Shown: positions 1 to 8,656 of the stretch, piece after piece
How positions within the stretch are numbered: position 1 is the stretch's first letter
Layout: each line of letters begins with the position of its first letter
DNA from: Chelativorans petroleitrophicus
GTDB taxonomy: Bacteria; Pseudomonadota; Alphaproteobacteria; Rhizobiales; Rhizobiaceae
DNA length: 64,000 nt
Direction of reading: 5' to 3'
Assembly (NCBI RefSeq): GCF_025398195.1
Contig: NZ_JAODNV010000008.1
Span: forward strand, 1-64,000
Notes under the pieces: model-generated
What the model saw: the letters and a program-made list of their open reading frames with translations, nothing else
What the model was told of the DNA's origin: nothing
Database searches by the model: none
Program-made: the position numbers and the translations under genes

Positions 1-1
1 C

Positions 2-403
2 AAGCCTGACCGAGGGCCGCGTTCCCGCACCGTGCCTGCCCATGCCGCGCCGCGCATCATGCTGCCGGGGATCATCGAGCCCTATCGCCTTCCCTCCCCG
101 CCCTCGCCCGGCGATCCCGTCAGCGCGGTGCGCCTCAACCAGCGCCTCGCCGCCCTTGCCGCCGCGCTCGACGATCTGCCGGGGCAGGCCCGCCGCTTTG
201 CCCGCTGGAAGGCGCGCCGCGATGCGCGGCTCACCCGCCGCGTCTCGCCGCTGAGGCCCGGCCAACCGCCGGGCGGGCGTCTCTCCCGCTTCGACGCCCC
301 TGAAGGGAAAAGGCCTTTCCGAAAAATCCGCGAGGTGGACGAGATTCTGGCGCACGCCCATGCGCTGGCGCTCGCCGCGCTCGAAAGCCCCGACACCTCA
401 TGA
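2..403 (+). CDS. Conserved hypothetical protein, C-terminal part (5' end outside window)
   Basis: The reading frame is open from the window edge, so the protein probably begins upstream. A GTG at 32 is the only in-window alternative start near the edge. The product is rich in Arg, Ala and Pro. A middle stretch, ALDDLPGQARRFARWKARRD, looks like a basic amphipathic helix, and the tail carries REVDEILAHAHALA. I recall similar basic C-termini in hypothetical proteins of Hyphomicrobiales, but no function is known to me. No membrane segment or signal peptide is visible. It converges with the minus-strand dehydrogenase gene that ends at 519. Confidence 0.55.
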   Translation, partial: KPDRGPRSRTVPAHAAPRIMLPGIIEPYRLPSPPSPGDPVSAVRLNQRLAALAAALDDLPGQARRFARWKARRDARLTRRVSPLRPGQPPGGRLSRFDAPEGKRPFRKIREVDEILAHAHALALAALESPDTS

Positions 404-518
404 CGGGTACGATCCGCCCCTTACGAAACCGTTTTACAGGCGCCGCTGCGGACACCCCGGCGCTGGCGCTGGGCCGCGATCATCCCCCTCTTGAACTTTC
501 AGACACTTCGCCGCGGCC

Positions 519-1397
519 TCAGCCTTTCCGCCGCAGGTCCAGGATCCTGCGTGCCGCCGCCTCCAGGGTGCCGAGGTCACTGCCGTCATCGGGAACCGCG
601 CCCATGCGCTCATGCACGGCGGCGATCGCGCGGCCGAGATCACCCGCAAGGCCAAGCTGATCGAGCGTGGCCGCGCTCTCGCGCATTTCGGCCGCCCGCC
701 GCGCTCCATGCTTCAGCATGCGTTCCATGTTGTAGAGGGCAAGCTGAGATATGTTGAGGCCGGGATAGGACCGCGACAGCGAGGAAATCACGCGGTCGAG
801 GCATCCCGAGGCCGCGGCCGCAAGCACCGCTTCGACGGAGATCGCCTCAAGCCCCTTGACGAACAGGCTGCGCACCATCTTGACGGCCGTCGCCGCGCCC
901 GCCTCTTCGCCCACGACATCGAAATCGAATTCGAGGGCGCGCAGCCTCTCGCGATGCGCCTCGCTCAGCGCTCCGGCCACGAGCACCGGCGTGCGGTGCC
1001 CACGCGGATGGACGGGCGCCATCACGGCCATGTCCACATAGAGCGCGCCGTTTCGGTTGAGCAGCTTGGCCGTCTCGCGCTTCCGCTCCGGCGACACGGA
1101 ATTGATGTCGAAGAAGAGCTGGCCGGGCTTCACATGAGGCGACACGGCTTCCGCCGCCGCAAGGCTCTGGTCCGCCGTCACCGCGCTGATGATCCAGTCG
1201 GCCTGAGCGGCCGCCTCCCTCGGTGCCGCGCAAAGACGGACGGACCGCTCGCGCATCGCCTGGGCGCAGGCGCCGTCCCTACCCTCCCGGTCGAGCAATA
1301 TGTCGTAGGCGGAAAATTCCAGAGCGCCATCATGCGCGCGCAGGGTGTCGCAAAAGGCGCGTGCGGCTTCACCAAACCCGATGAAGGCGATGTGCAT
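519..1397 (-). CDS. NAD(P)-dependent dehydrogenase, 6PGDH-like with DUF1932 domain
   Basis: The 292-residue protein starts with a Rossmann motif (IGFGEAARAF, residues 6-15). An NAD-binding domain of the 6-phosphogluconate dehydrogenase / 3-hydroxyisobutyrate dehydrogenase type follows, and the C-terminal half is DUF1932-like, with the helix MVRSLFVKGLEAISVEA. It is the last gene of the aromatic operon and starts 9 bp after galD. The PDC route normally needs a dehydrogenase (LigC, Gfo/Idh family) to turn carboxy-hydroxymuconate semialdehyde into PDC. No LigC homologue is present in this operon, so this enzyme may fill that step; that is inference. It could instead reduce a side product. The family call is firm, the substrate is not. 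Confidence 0.8.
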   Translation of the reverse strand: MHIAFIGFGEAARAFCDTLRAHDGALEFSAYDILLDREGRDGACAQAMRERSVRLCAAPREAAAQADWIISAVTADQSLAAAEAVSPHVKPGQLFFDINSVSPERKRETAKLLNRNGALYVDMAVMAPVHPRGHRTPVLVAGALSEAHRERLRALEFDFDVVGEEAGAATAVKMVRSLFVKGLEAISVEAVLAAAASGCLDRVISSLSRSYPGLNISQLALYNMERMLKHGARRAAEMRESAATLDQLGLAGDLGRAIAAVHERMGAVPDDGSDLGTLEAAARRILDLRRKG

Positions 1398-1406
1398 GAC
1401 CGGTCC

Positions 1407-2471
1407 TCACGCGAAAACGAGCCCGTCGAAAAGCTTGCGCGCGGTGCGCAGGATCGCCGCGCGCTCGACCGTGCCGTCGGCGCCCACCGTGGCGATGACG
1501 GTCATCTCGCCGGTCGGATGCTCTATGGAGAGCGTCCGCTGCCGGCCGCTTCCCGCCACGGCAAGCTCGGCCGCCGGGCCGCGACCCAGCAGGCAGGCCG
1601 TGGCAACGCTCACCGCCCCCAGAACGCCGATCGAGGAATGGCAGCGGTGCGGAATGAAGGTGCGGGTGGAGATCGCCCCGCCATGCCTTGGCGGCGAAAC
1701 CATGGTCATCTTGGGCACGGACTTCTCTGCCACGTCCCCGAGATTCATCATGGGGCCGGCCTTGAGGCGGATGGCCTCCAGCCGCTCGCGCAGGGCGGCG
1801 TTCGCCTCCAGTTCCGCGGGCGTCTCCTCGCCGGAAATGCCGAGATCGGCCGCGCGCATGACGATGCAGGGCATGCCGTTGTCGATCAGCGTCGCCTCGA
1901 CGCCTTCGATGATGTCCACCACGTTTCCGGTCGGCAGCAGCGCGCCGCAGGACGAGCCTGCCGTATCCTCGAACGCGATGGGAACGGGCGAGGCCGTGCC
2001 CGGCACGCCGTCGATCCGCGCGTCACCTTCATAGGTAACTCTGCCGCCGGGTGTCTTCACCGTCGCGACGGCCACCTGTCCGGTATTTTCCATGAAGATG
2101 CGCACTTCGGTCTCGCCGTCCCGCGCCTCGACCAGTCCGCGCTCGATGGCGAAGGGCGCCACGCCCGCAAGGATGTTGCCGCAGTTCTGCTGATCGGTCA
2201 CGATCGGCCGGTCCACGAAGACCTGCAGGAAGAGATAGTCGACATCCGTTCCCGGGCGTTCGGAGCGTCGCACCACGGCCACCTTCGAGGTGAGCGGGTC
2301 GGCCCCGCCCATGCCGTCGATCTGGCGCGGGTCGGGCGAACCCATGACGCGCAGCAGGAAGGCGTCGCGCGCCGCCGTGTCCGCTGGAAGATCCTCGGCA
2401 AGGAAGTAACCGCCCTTGGACGTGCCGCCGCGCATCCACATGCAGCGCACGCCACGCGCCGTCTCAGACAT
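1407..2471 (-). CDS. galD: 4-oxalomesaconate tautomerase (PrpF family)
   Basis: This 354-residue PrpF-family protein carries the N-terminal [10 protein letters not shown] motif, [19 protein letters not shown] with the conserved Cys, and [19 protein letters not shown] near the C-terminus, where a second catalytic-type Cys lies. GalD of Pseudomonas putida interconverts keto and enol forms of 4-oxalomesaconate in gallate degradation. The start overlaps the end of the aldolase gene by 8 bp, so the two are translationally coupled. Having tautomerase, hydratase and aldolase side by side supports the OMA assignment over other PrpF roles such as aconitate isomerase. Confidence 0.87.
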   Translation of the reverse strand: MSETARGVRCMWMRGGTSKGGYFLAEDLPADTAARDAFLLRVMGSPDPRQIDGMGGADPLTSKVAVVRRSERPGTDVDYLFLQVFVDRPIVTDQQNCGNILAGVAPFAIERGLVEARDGETEVRIFMENTGQVAVATVKTPGGRVTYEGDARIDGVPGTASPVPIAFEDTAGSSCGALLPTGNVVDIIEGVEATLIDNGMPCIVMRAADLGISGEETPAELEANAALRERLEAIRLKAGPMMNLGDVAEKSVPKMTMVSPPRHGGAISTRTFIPHRCHSSIGVLGAVSVATACLLGRGPAAELAVAGSGRQRTLSIEHPTGEMTVIATVGADGTVERAAILRTARKLFDGLVFA

Positions 2472-3138
2472 ATTTCAGGCCCTTCGCCTTCAGCTTGTCG
2501 CGCATGCCGTAGATATCGAGGCCAAGCTCGCCCGCCATCAGGCGCTTGCGCGTCTCGGCTTCCTTGGCCTCGCGGGCGCGCGCCTTCTCCAGGGCCTCGG
2601 CCGCCCTTTCCCGGGGCACGACGCACACGCCATCGTCATCCGCAACGATCACATCGCCAGGATTTACATGAGCGCCAGCGCAGACGATCGGCACATTGAC
2701 CGAGCCCAGCGTCTCCTTGACGGTCCCCTGGGCGGAAACGCACTTCGACCAGACGGGAAAGCCGATCTCGGTCAGGTCGCGCACATCCCGCACGCCCGCC
2801 TCGATGACGAGGCCGCGCACCCCCCGCGCCATCAGCGAGCGGGCGAGCAGTTCGCCGAAATAGCCGTCCTCGCACGGGCTGGTGGGCGCCACAACGAGAA
2901 TGTCCCCCTCCCGGCACTGTTCCACCGCCACATGGATCATCCAGTTGTCGCCCGGGGGGATGGAGACGGTAACGGCGGGGCCCGCGATCCGCGCGCCGGC
3001 ATAGATTGGCCGCATGTAGGGCCGCATCAGCCCGGTGCGCCCCTGTGCTTCGTGCACCGTCGCCACGCCGCATTCGCCAAGCCCGTCAACCAGCGCGCGT
3101 TCCGGCCGCTCGATATTCTGAACGACGATACCCATCAC
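2464..3138 (-). CDS. ligK: 4-carboxy-4-hydroxy-2-oxoadipate aldolase / oxaloacetate decarboxylase (RraA-like)
   Basis: The 224-residue RraA-fold protein has the metal and substrate motifs of class II CHA aldolases: the [18 protein letters not shown] loop, [10 protein letters not shown], and [19 protein letters not shown]. LigK/GalC cleaves 4-carboxy-4-hydroxy-2-oxoadipate to pyruvate and oxaloacetate, and also decarboxylates oxaloacetate. It overlaps the hydratase gene by 4 bp (ATGA) and galD by 8 bp. The name galC is used for the same activity in gallate clusters. An RraA-type RNase E regulator role is unlikely in this context. Confidence 0.88.
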   Translation of the reverse strand: MMGIVVQNIERPERALVDGLGECGVATVHEAQGRTGLMRPYMRPIYAGARIAGPAVTVSIPPGDNWMIHVAVEQCREGDILVVAPTSPCEDGYFGELLARSLMARGVRGLVIEAGVRDVRDLTEIGFPVWSKCVSAQGTVKETLGSVNVPIVCAGAHVNPGDVIVADDDGVCVVPRERAAEALEKARAREAKEAETRKRLMAGELGLDIYGMRDKLKAKGLKYV

Positions 3139-3866
3139 AGCTCATCCACGGTTCTCGGGAAGACCGACTGGAAGGCCTCGGCATATTTCGCCTCGCGCCC
3201 GCCCGCCTGGCCGCCGGAATTGCGCCGGAACTGGTTGGCGCGGTTTTCCGCGACATTGGTGTAATACTTCCACAGATGCTGCTGGCCTTCCATGCACTCG
3301 ATGGCCGCCTTCTTCTTCTCCCACACCGGCGTGATGTCCAGGATCGTGTCCGGTTTCCAGCCGCACTGCTCTGTCTGATGCGGCTCGAAGAGGTAAAGCT
3401 GCGGCGCGCCAAGCACCTTTTCTCCGGGATTGTGCCCCCAGGCCTGCGCCACCATCCGGCATTCGAGAGCCATTTTCGTGGCATAGGGATGGTCGGTGTT
3501 GTAGGGGTCGTCGAAGGAGTGGGAGAGCATGAAGGCGGGCTGGACCTTGCGGATCACGTCCACCAGACGGAACTTCGCCTCCCGGTCCATCTCCAGCGGA
3601 TAGTCGCCCAGATCGAAGAACTCGATGTTGTGGACGTCGAGCGCCTTCGCCGCGCCCTCCGCCTCCTTGCGCCGTGCGGTCTTCACCTTTTCGAGCGTGG
3701 CGCCTTCCTCCTTCCACAGCTTGGCGCTCTCGCCGCGCTCGCCATAGGAGAGACAGACGACCGTGACGTCGTAGCCCTTTTCCGCATGCAGCGCGATTGC
3801 GCCGCCGCAGCGCCAGACGAAATCGGCCGAATGCGCGCTGATGACCAAAGCGGTCTTGTTCGACAT
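3135..3866 (-). CDS. galB: 4-oxalomesaconate hydratase (PIG-L deacetylase fold)
   Basis: The 243-residue protein has a PIG-L/LmbE N-terminus ([20 protein letters not shown]) with the AHxxD zinc site, then [16 protein letters not shown], whose second His completes the metal site. The form [10 protein letters not shown] is typical of GalB, the Pseudomonas putida OMA hydratase, and differs from N-acetylglucosaminyl deacetylases. It would hydrate OMA to 4-carboxy-4-hydroxy-2-oxoadipate, the substrate of the next gene. Sphingomonad LigJ does the same step with an unrelated amidohydrolase fold, so this operon is of the gallate (Gal) type at this position. The gap to the dioxygenase gene is 3 bp. 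Confidence 0.87.
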   Translation of the reverse strand: MSNKTALVISAHSADFVWRCGGAIALHAEKGYDVTVVCLSYGERGESAKLWKEEGATLEKVKTARRKEAEGAAKALDVHNIEFFDLGDYPLEMDREAKFRLVDVIRKVQPAFMLSHSFDDPYNTDHPYATKMALECRMVAQAWGHNPGEKVLGAPQLYLFEPHQTEQCGWKPDTILDITPVWEKKKAAIECMEGQQHLWKYYTNVAENRANQFRRNSGGQAGGREAKYAEAFQSVFPRTVDEL

Positions 3867-3869
3867 GGA

Positions 3870-4832
3870 TTATTTCTCCACTTGCTCTACCGGCGGTGTG
3901 CCATGGGTATGGAAACTCTCGATGGTCTTCAGGCCCCAGGCCTGGCCCTTCTTGCGCTCCGCCTCCGTCCAGACCACCGGCTTCCAGTCGGGGTCCAGGA
4001 TCAGTCGGGCGCCGGCGTTGGCTATCTCGACCCGGTTGCCGGCCGGCTCGTAGACATAGAGGAAGAAGGTGCCCTGAATGGCATGCTTGTGCGGCCCGGT
4101 CTCGATGAAGACCCCGTTCTCCAGAAAGATGTCGGCGGCGCGCAGGATGTCGTCGCGGTGGTCGGCGGCGTAGGTGATATGGTGAAAGCGGCCGCGGGCG
4201 CCGGAGTGGTCCTCCGTGCAGGCCATGTCGTAGCCCTTGTTGTTGACCGTGAACCAGCAGCCGGCGATGCGACCGTTGTCGAGCTGGATCAGTTCGGTCA
4301 CGCGGCTGCCCAGAGCCTCGACCATGAAGTCCCGCATCTTGGAAACGTCGGAGGCCAGGAGGTTGAAATGGTCGAGGCGCCGCGGCGCAGCCCCGCGGCC
4401 GTGGTAGCGCTGGGCGATGTTTTTCAGCGCCGGCTTCTCGCCCTCGGGCGCGACATATTTGTTGGTCTCCCAATAGAGTTCGAAGACGTGGCCGTCCGGG
4501 CTGTGGAAGCGATAGCTGGGCCCGTGGCCCCTGTCGCCATCCGTCCAGCCGATGCCGAGCCCCATCGCCTCAATGACCTTCACCCGGCGGTGAAGGGCAG
4601 CCTCCGAGGAGGTGCGGTAGCCGCAATGGCCCATGCCCGTGGTCTTCGAGGCCGTCAGCTTCAGCGTGTGGAACTCGTAGTCGTCCCAGGCGCGAAGATA
4701 GACGCTGTCCCCTTCCCGCCCGCTCTCCGTCAGGCCATAGACATTGACGAAAAAGTCGAGGCTTTCCTCGGGTTTGTTGGTTAAAACCTCCACATGGCCG
4801 AGATGGGCCACATCGAAGCAGGGCTCTTCCAT
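3870..4832 (-). CDS. Two-domain type I extradiol ring-cleavage dioxygenase (VOC fold), catalytic His apparently Tyr
   Basis: The 320-residue protein has two vicinal-oxygen-chelate modules (about 8-125 and 150-275) and resembles homoprotocatechuate 2,3-dioxygenase and catechol 2,3-dioxygenase. The Fe ligands are visible: His155 in RLDHFN, His218 in RFHHITYA and Glu269 in NRVEIAN. Second-sphere residues matching HPCD Asn157, His248 and Tyr257 are also present (Asn157, His250, Tyr259). The acid-base His of the family (HD in HDVA or HDTA) aligns with Tyr201 in KGYDMAC. The chosen ATG lies 6 nt after AAGGGG and 2 nt after the ligI stop; an ATG two codons upstream overlaps that stop. Neighbouring genes imply a substrate such as protocatechuate, gallate or a related ring acid, but this is not shown by the sequence. 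Confidence 0.82.
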   Translation of the reverse strand: MEEPCFDVAHLGHVEVLTNKPEESLDFFVNVYGLTESGREGDSVYLRAWDDYEFHTLKLTASKTTGMGHCGYRTSSEAALHRRVKVIEAMGLGIGWTDGDRGHGPSYRFHSPDGHVFELYWETNKYVAPEGEKPALKNIAQRYHGRGAAPRRLDHFNLLASDVSKMRDFMVEALGSRVTELIQLDNGRIAGCWFTVNNKGYDMACTEDHSGARGRFHHITYAADHRDDILRAADIFLENGVFIETGPHKHAIQGTFFLYVYEPAGNRVEIANAGARLILDPDWKPVVWTEAERKKGQAWGLKTIESFHTHGTPPVEQVEK

Positions 4833-4834
4833 AT

Positions 4835-5743
4835 TCATCCCCTTGTCCCCGTCGCTCTTTCCGCCTCCGCGGCCTGTTCGGGCCAATACAGACGGGCCGG
4901 ATTGTCGACCAGCAAGCGCCTCAGATGTTCCTCATCCGGCACGATTTCTTCAAGCAGATCAACCAGCGCGCCGTCATCGGGCATGTCCTTCTTGATGTTG
5001 GGATGCGGCCAGTCGGTGCCCCAGAGGACCCGATCCGGGAAAAGCTCGACCAGGCGGCGCGCGAACGGCACGGCATCGGCATAGGGCGGCCCCGCGCGCG
5101 TGATGCGTTCGCAGCCGCTTACCTTGATCCAGAAGCGCTCGTCCTCCATGAGATCGACAAGCATGCGGAACGCCGGCTGGTCGAGGCCCTTGCTGGCATC
5201 GACCCGTCCCATATGATCGATGACGAGCTTCAGGGGCAAGGATTTCAGCACCGGCGCCAGCATCTCCAGCCTGTCGGAGTCGAAATAGATCACCGCGTGC
5301 CATCCAAGCGGCACGATCTTCTCGATCACCCGGCGCACCACGGCAAGATCGGCATCCTTGCCGAGATGGGAGACGAAGTTAAAGCGCACACCGCGCACTC
5401 CGCCCTCATGCAGCCTTGCGAGCTCATCGTCGGTAACATCGCCCCTCACCATGGCAATGCCGCGATAGCGCCCATCCGAAGCGGCGATGGCATCGAGCAT
5501 GGCGCTGTTGTCGGTGCCGTGACAGCTTGCCTGCACCAGCACCGCCCTTTCGATACCGAGCAGGCGGTGAAGCGCGAACAGCGTCTCCTTGGTCGCATCA
5601 ACCGGCGTGTAGGTGCGCTCCGGCGCGAAGGGAAATCTGTCGGCCGGCCCGAAGACGTGGCAGTGCGCATCGCAGGCACCGGGCGGCAGTGCGATCTTCG
5701 GCTTGCTGGGCGAGGGATGATACGGAAGGTTCTGGCCGGTCAT
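4835..5743 (-). CDS. ligI: 2-pyrone-4,6-dicarboxylate hydrolase (LigI-like amidohydrolase)
   Basis: This amidohydrolase-fold protein has 302 residues when begun at the ATG that overlaps the TRAP permease stop (TAATG). The open frame runs further upstream, but that part lies inside the permease gene. LigI marks are the early GACDAHCHVFGP, VRFNFVSH, LVIDHMGRVDASKG and the late VLWGTDWPHPNI with the general-base Asp. LigI opens the PDC lactone to 4-oxalomesaconate without needing a bound metal. The hydratase, aldolase and tautomerase for its product lie just downstream, which makes PDC the best-supported intermediate of this operon. Confidence 0.85.
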   Translation of the reverse strand: MTGQNLPYHPSPSKPKIALPPGACDAHCHVFGPADRFPFAPERTYTPVDATKETLFALHRLLGIERAVLVQASCHGTDNSAMLDAIAASDGRYRGIAMVRGDVTDDELARLHEGGVRGVRFNFVSHLGKDADLAVVRRVIEKIVPLGWHAVIYFDSDRLEMLAPVLKSLPLKLVIDHMGRVDASKGLDQPAFRMLVDLMEDERFWIKVSGCERITRAGPPYADAVPFARRLVELFPDRVLWGTDWPHPNIKKDMPDDGALVDLLEEIVPDEEHLRRLLVDNPARLYWPEQAAEAERATGTRG

Positions 5744-7686
5744 TACGATGCCTTGCTGTTGACGCTGAGTGTCTGAAGCGTTGAGGTGGAAGCGCGATAG
5801 ATCACGAATGCGAGCCCCGCGATGCCGGCCAGCCGCATGAAGAGCGTGACCGGATCGGTGGCCGTGACGGCGGTCGGCCACAGCACCATCAGCGAGGTGA
5901 CGGTCATCACCAGGCGTTCGCCCGCTCCCAGCGGCCGCACCAGCCAGCCGGCGAATGCGATCGTAAGGCCGACAATGCCGATCGTGGCGAGCAGCGCTGA
6001 AAGCGTGATCTCGAAGCTCGAACCGATCATCAGCAGGCCCGGCATGGTCGCAAACAGGAACGGCACCAGCAGCTTCACGAAGCCGAGCCGGACCGCCTCG
6101 AAGGCCGTCTTGTTGGCATCACCGCCGGAGATGCTGGCGGCGGCATAGGCCGCGAGCGCCACGGGCGGCGTGATCGCGGAGACCAGCCCGTAATAGAAGA
6201 TGAACATATGCGCCACGATGGCCGGCACGCCGAGCCGGGTCAGAGCCGGCGCAACCAGAACGGCAAGCAGCAGGTAGGCGGCCGAGGTGGGCAGCCCCAT
6301 GCCGAGCACGAAGGACACCAGCGCCGTCAGAATCAGGATGGTCCAGATGCTGTCGCCACCGAGATCGACAATGAGGCCGGACAGCATGAGGCCAAGTCCG
6401 GTGAGATTGAGAACCCCGATCACCGCGCCCGCGGCAGCGACCGCAGCCACGATGGGTATGGATGAAATCAGCGTGTCGCGGCAGACCTGCGCCAGGCCGA
6501 TCGGGCCGACGCGCGTTTCGGCGCGCCAGGGCGAGATGATGAGCGCCATCACCAGGCACATCACCGCCGCCCGCGTCGGCGTGTAGCCAGCGATGAGGAA
6601 GCCCACCAGCGCAAACAGGGGCAGGAGAAGATAGCCGCGTCTGAGCAGCGTCTCGCGCAGAAGCGCAAGGCCGCCCTCCATGTCGCGCTCGAGTCCGAGA
6701 CGGCCGGCCTCGAGCCGCACGGCGACGAGGAGCGCGATGCAGTAGAGCGCGGCCGGAAGGATCGCAGCGAAGGCGATATGCGAATAGGGAACGCCGATGA
6801 TCTCCGCCATCAGGAAGGCGGCGGCACCCATCACCGGCGGCAGGATCTGGCCCGCCGACGACGCAGCCGCCTCGATGGCGCCGGCAAGCGTGGCCGAGTA
6901 GCCGACGCGCTTCATCAAGGGAATGGTGAAGGTGCCGGTGGTCACCACATTGGCGACGGCGCTGCCATTAATGGTGCCGAGCATGGTGCTCGACAAGGCG
7001 GCAGACAGGCCCGGCCCGCCCTGCATGCGGCCGGTCAGGCCGCGCGCGATATCGACGAACACCTCGCCCGTGCCGACCTTCATCAGCAGTGTGCCGAGCA
7101 GTGCGAAAAGGAAGATGTATTCGACCGCAACGCCCATCGGCAGGCCGTAGACGCCTTCCGTCGAAAGCATCAGCATCGAGGCAAGGCGCCTTATGCCATA
7201 ACCCCCATGGCCGTACTGCCCGGGAATGAGATAGCCGAACCAGGCATATGCCAGCGCCACCGCCACCAGCACCACCAGCGCCCAGCCCACGGCCATGCGC
7301 ACGAGCACGAGCAGTGCCGCCATCAGACCGACGAAGATCCATAGATCAGGCGGGGTCGCCATCGCGCCCCGCATGATGATGTCGAAGTAGGTCGACCAGA
7401 GATGGAAGCCCGGCACCAGCGCGACAGCTGCAAGCGCGTAGCACAGGTACCGGACCCAACTGTTACGGGCCTTCAGGCCGACAAACAGCAGCCCTGCCGA
7501 CGAAACGAGGGAGAAGAATATGGAACGCAGGATCAGAGCCGTGATCAGGCCGAAATACGCGCCGTAGACCACCAAGGCGGTAACCGCCACCGCAAGGATG
7601 GTGAAGGCCAGCGAGACTATCGCCGTCTCGCGTTCGCTCCGAGGCGCCTGATGGTCCAATCTCACCTCGTCGATGAAGGAGAGCAT
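5743..7686 (-). CDS. TRAP transporter permease, fused 4TM/12TM (DctQM) subunit
   Basis: The 647-residue, very hydrophobic protein contains the TRAP large-subunit signatures LSTMLGTINGSAVANVVTTG, PPVMGAAAFLMAEIIGVPY and GMGLPTSAAYLLLAVLVAP. The N-terminal hydrophobic segments stand in for the small DctQ subunit, so both membrane parts are one protein, as is usual in TAXI systems. It works with the binding protein encoded 20 bp upstream and uses an ion gradient to import an organic acid. Given the downstream enzymes, the cargo is probably an aromatic or pyrone carboxylate (inference). The stop codon overlaps the ligI start. Confidence 0.92.
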   Translation of the reverse strand: MLSFIDEVRLDHQAPRSERETAIVSLAFTILAVAVTALVVYGAYFGLITALILRSIFFSLVSSAGLLFVGLKARNSWVRYLCYALAAVALVPGFHLWSTYFDIIMRGAMATPPDLWIFVGLMAALLVLVRMAVGWALVVLVAVALAYAWFGYLIPGQYGHGGYGIRRLASMLMLSTEGVYGLPMGVAVEYIFLFALLGTLLMKVGTGEVFVDIARGLTGRMQGGPGLSAALSSTMLGTINGSAVANVVTTGTFTIPLMKRVGYSATLAGAIEAAASSAGQILPPVMGAAAFLMAEIIGVPYSHIAFAAILPAALYCIALLVAVRLEAGRLGLERDMEGGLALLRETLLRRGYLLLPLFALVGFLIAGYTPTRAAVMCLVMALIISPWRAETRVGPIGLAQVCRDTLISSIPIVAAVAAAGAVIGVLNLTGLGLMLSGLIVDLGGDSIWTILILTALVSFVLGMGLPTSAAYLLLAVLVAPALTRLGVPAIVAHMFIFYYGLVSAITPPVALAAYAAASISGGDANKTAFEAVRLGFVKLLVPFLFATMPGLLMIGSSFEITLSALLATIGIVGLTIAFAGWLVRPLGAGERLVMTVTSLMVLWPTAVTATDPVTLFMRLAGIAGLAFVIYRASTSTLQTLSVNSKAS

Positions 7687-7706
7687 GCTGTTTCCCCTGT
7701 GGGATC

Positions 7707-8639
7707 CTATTGTGCGCTGTCGAAGTAGCTCTTAGCGCCCGGATGCAGATCGATCGGCGTCCGGGTGGCCGTCTCAAGCGAAATGGCCTTGGCCTGGGGA
7801 TGGATTTCCCCCAGTTCGTCCAAATGCTCGAAGAGCGTCCTAGTGATCGCCTCGATCAGTCCGGGATCCGCGTCTTCCTTCACGAACAGGGTCGCGGGGT
7901 CGTTAACAACGATTACCGCTTCCGTCTGGTCGGGATAGGTTCCAGCCGGAATCTCGTATGGCTGATAGAAGGGGTAATCCTCGAACAGTCCGCCGACCTT
8001 CTCCTCATCGAGCGAGAGCAGGACCATGTCGCGCTGCGCGTCGAGATCGATCAAGGCCGCCGTCGGCGCGCCCGCCAGTACCACTGTGGCGTCCACCGTG
8101 CCGTTCATCAGCGCGTTGGTGCCCTCGGTGTAGGACAGGAACTGGGCGTTGCCGGGATCGAAAACGCCGTAGGCCTCGAGCAGGCGCTGCGCGAGCACAG
8201 CCGAGTTGCTTCCGGGAGGTCCGAGATTGACCCGCTTGCCCGCCAGGTCCTCGAAGCCCTTGATGCCCGTATCGGCAATGGTGGCGAACTGCAGCACCGC
8301 TGGATAGAGATAGGCCATCGCCGCAACCGCCTGCGGATCGCCATCGAAGGGTCCCTCCCCGTTCTTCGCTTCATAGAGCGTCGAGGAAGAGGAGAAGCCG
8401 AAGGTCATCTGGCCGGCGGCAACGCGGCGGATGTTTTCGACCGAAGCGCCCGTCACCTCGGCGCGCGCCGTGGCGTCTTCCATGTACTTGTTGATGATGT
8501 CGGCCATGCCGGCGCCGATCACGTAGAAAAGGCCGCCGGTGCCGCCGGTGCCGATCGAGATGCGCTCCTCGGCGCTTGCCGGCATGGCAAGCAGCGCGGT
8601 TGCCACCGCGAGCATCTTAAGATTCCGCCCTAACTTCAT
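7707..8639 (-). CDS. TAXI-family TRAP transporter solute-binding protein
   Basis: The 310-residue periplasmic protein begins with a signal peptide (MKLGRNLKMLAVATALLAMP, cleavage after ASA) and continues with ISIGTGGTGGLFYVIGAGMA, the TAXI-family signature. GPPGSNSAVLAQRLLEAYG and FVKEDADPGLIEAITRTLF are also typical. The start at 8639 is preceded by GGGAGG with 8 nt spacing; a longer frame from 8660 lacks such a site. It follows the TetR gene by 17 bp and precedes the permease by 20 bp. It supplies ligand to the fused permease for the aromatic operon. Confidence 0.9.
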   Translation of the reverse strand: MKLGRNLKMLAVATALLAMPASAEERISIGTGGTGGLFYVIGAGMADIINKYMEDATARAEVTGASVENIRRVAAGQMTFGFSSSSTLYEAKNGEGPFDGDPQAVAAMAYLYPAVLQFATIADTGIKGFEDLAGKRVNLGPPGSNSAVLAQRLLEAYGVFDPGNAQFLSYTEGTNALMNGTVDATVVLAGAPTAALIDLDAQRDMVLLSLDEEKVGGLFEDYPFYQPYEIPAGTYPDQTEAVIVVNDPATLFVKEDADPGLIEAITRTLFEHLDELGEIHPQAKAISLETATRTPIDLHPGAKSYFDSAQ

Positions 8640-8656
8640 GGTCCAAACCTCCCGGT

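Noticed and set aside
612-2699. Long plus-strand open frame (695 codons) opposite the aromatic operon
   Set aside because: It is the antisense of three well-recognised minus-strand genes, is rich in Arg, His and Gly, and has no domain. High GC makes long shadow frames common here.
5744-5881. 46-residue N-terminal extension of the LigI-like protein
   Set aside because: It lies wholly inside the TRAP permease gene, is Arg/His-rich, and LigI proteins begin near the chosen ATG, which overlaps the permease stop.
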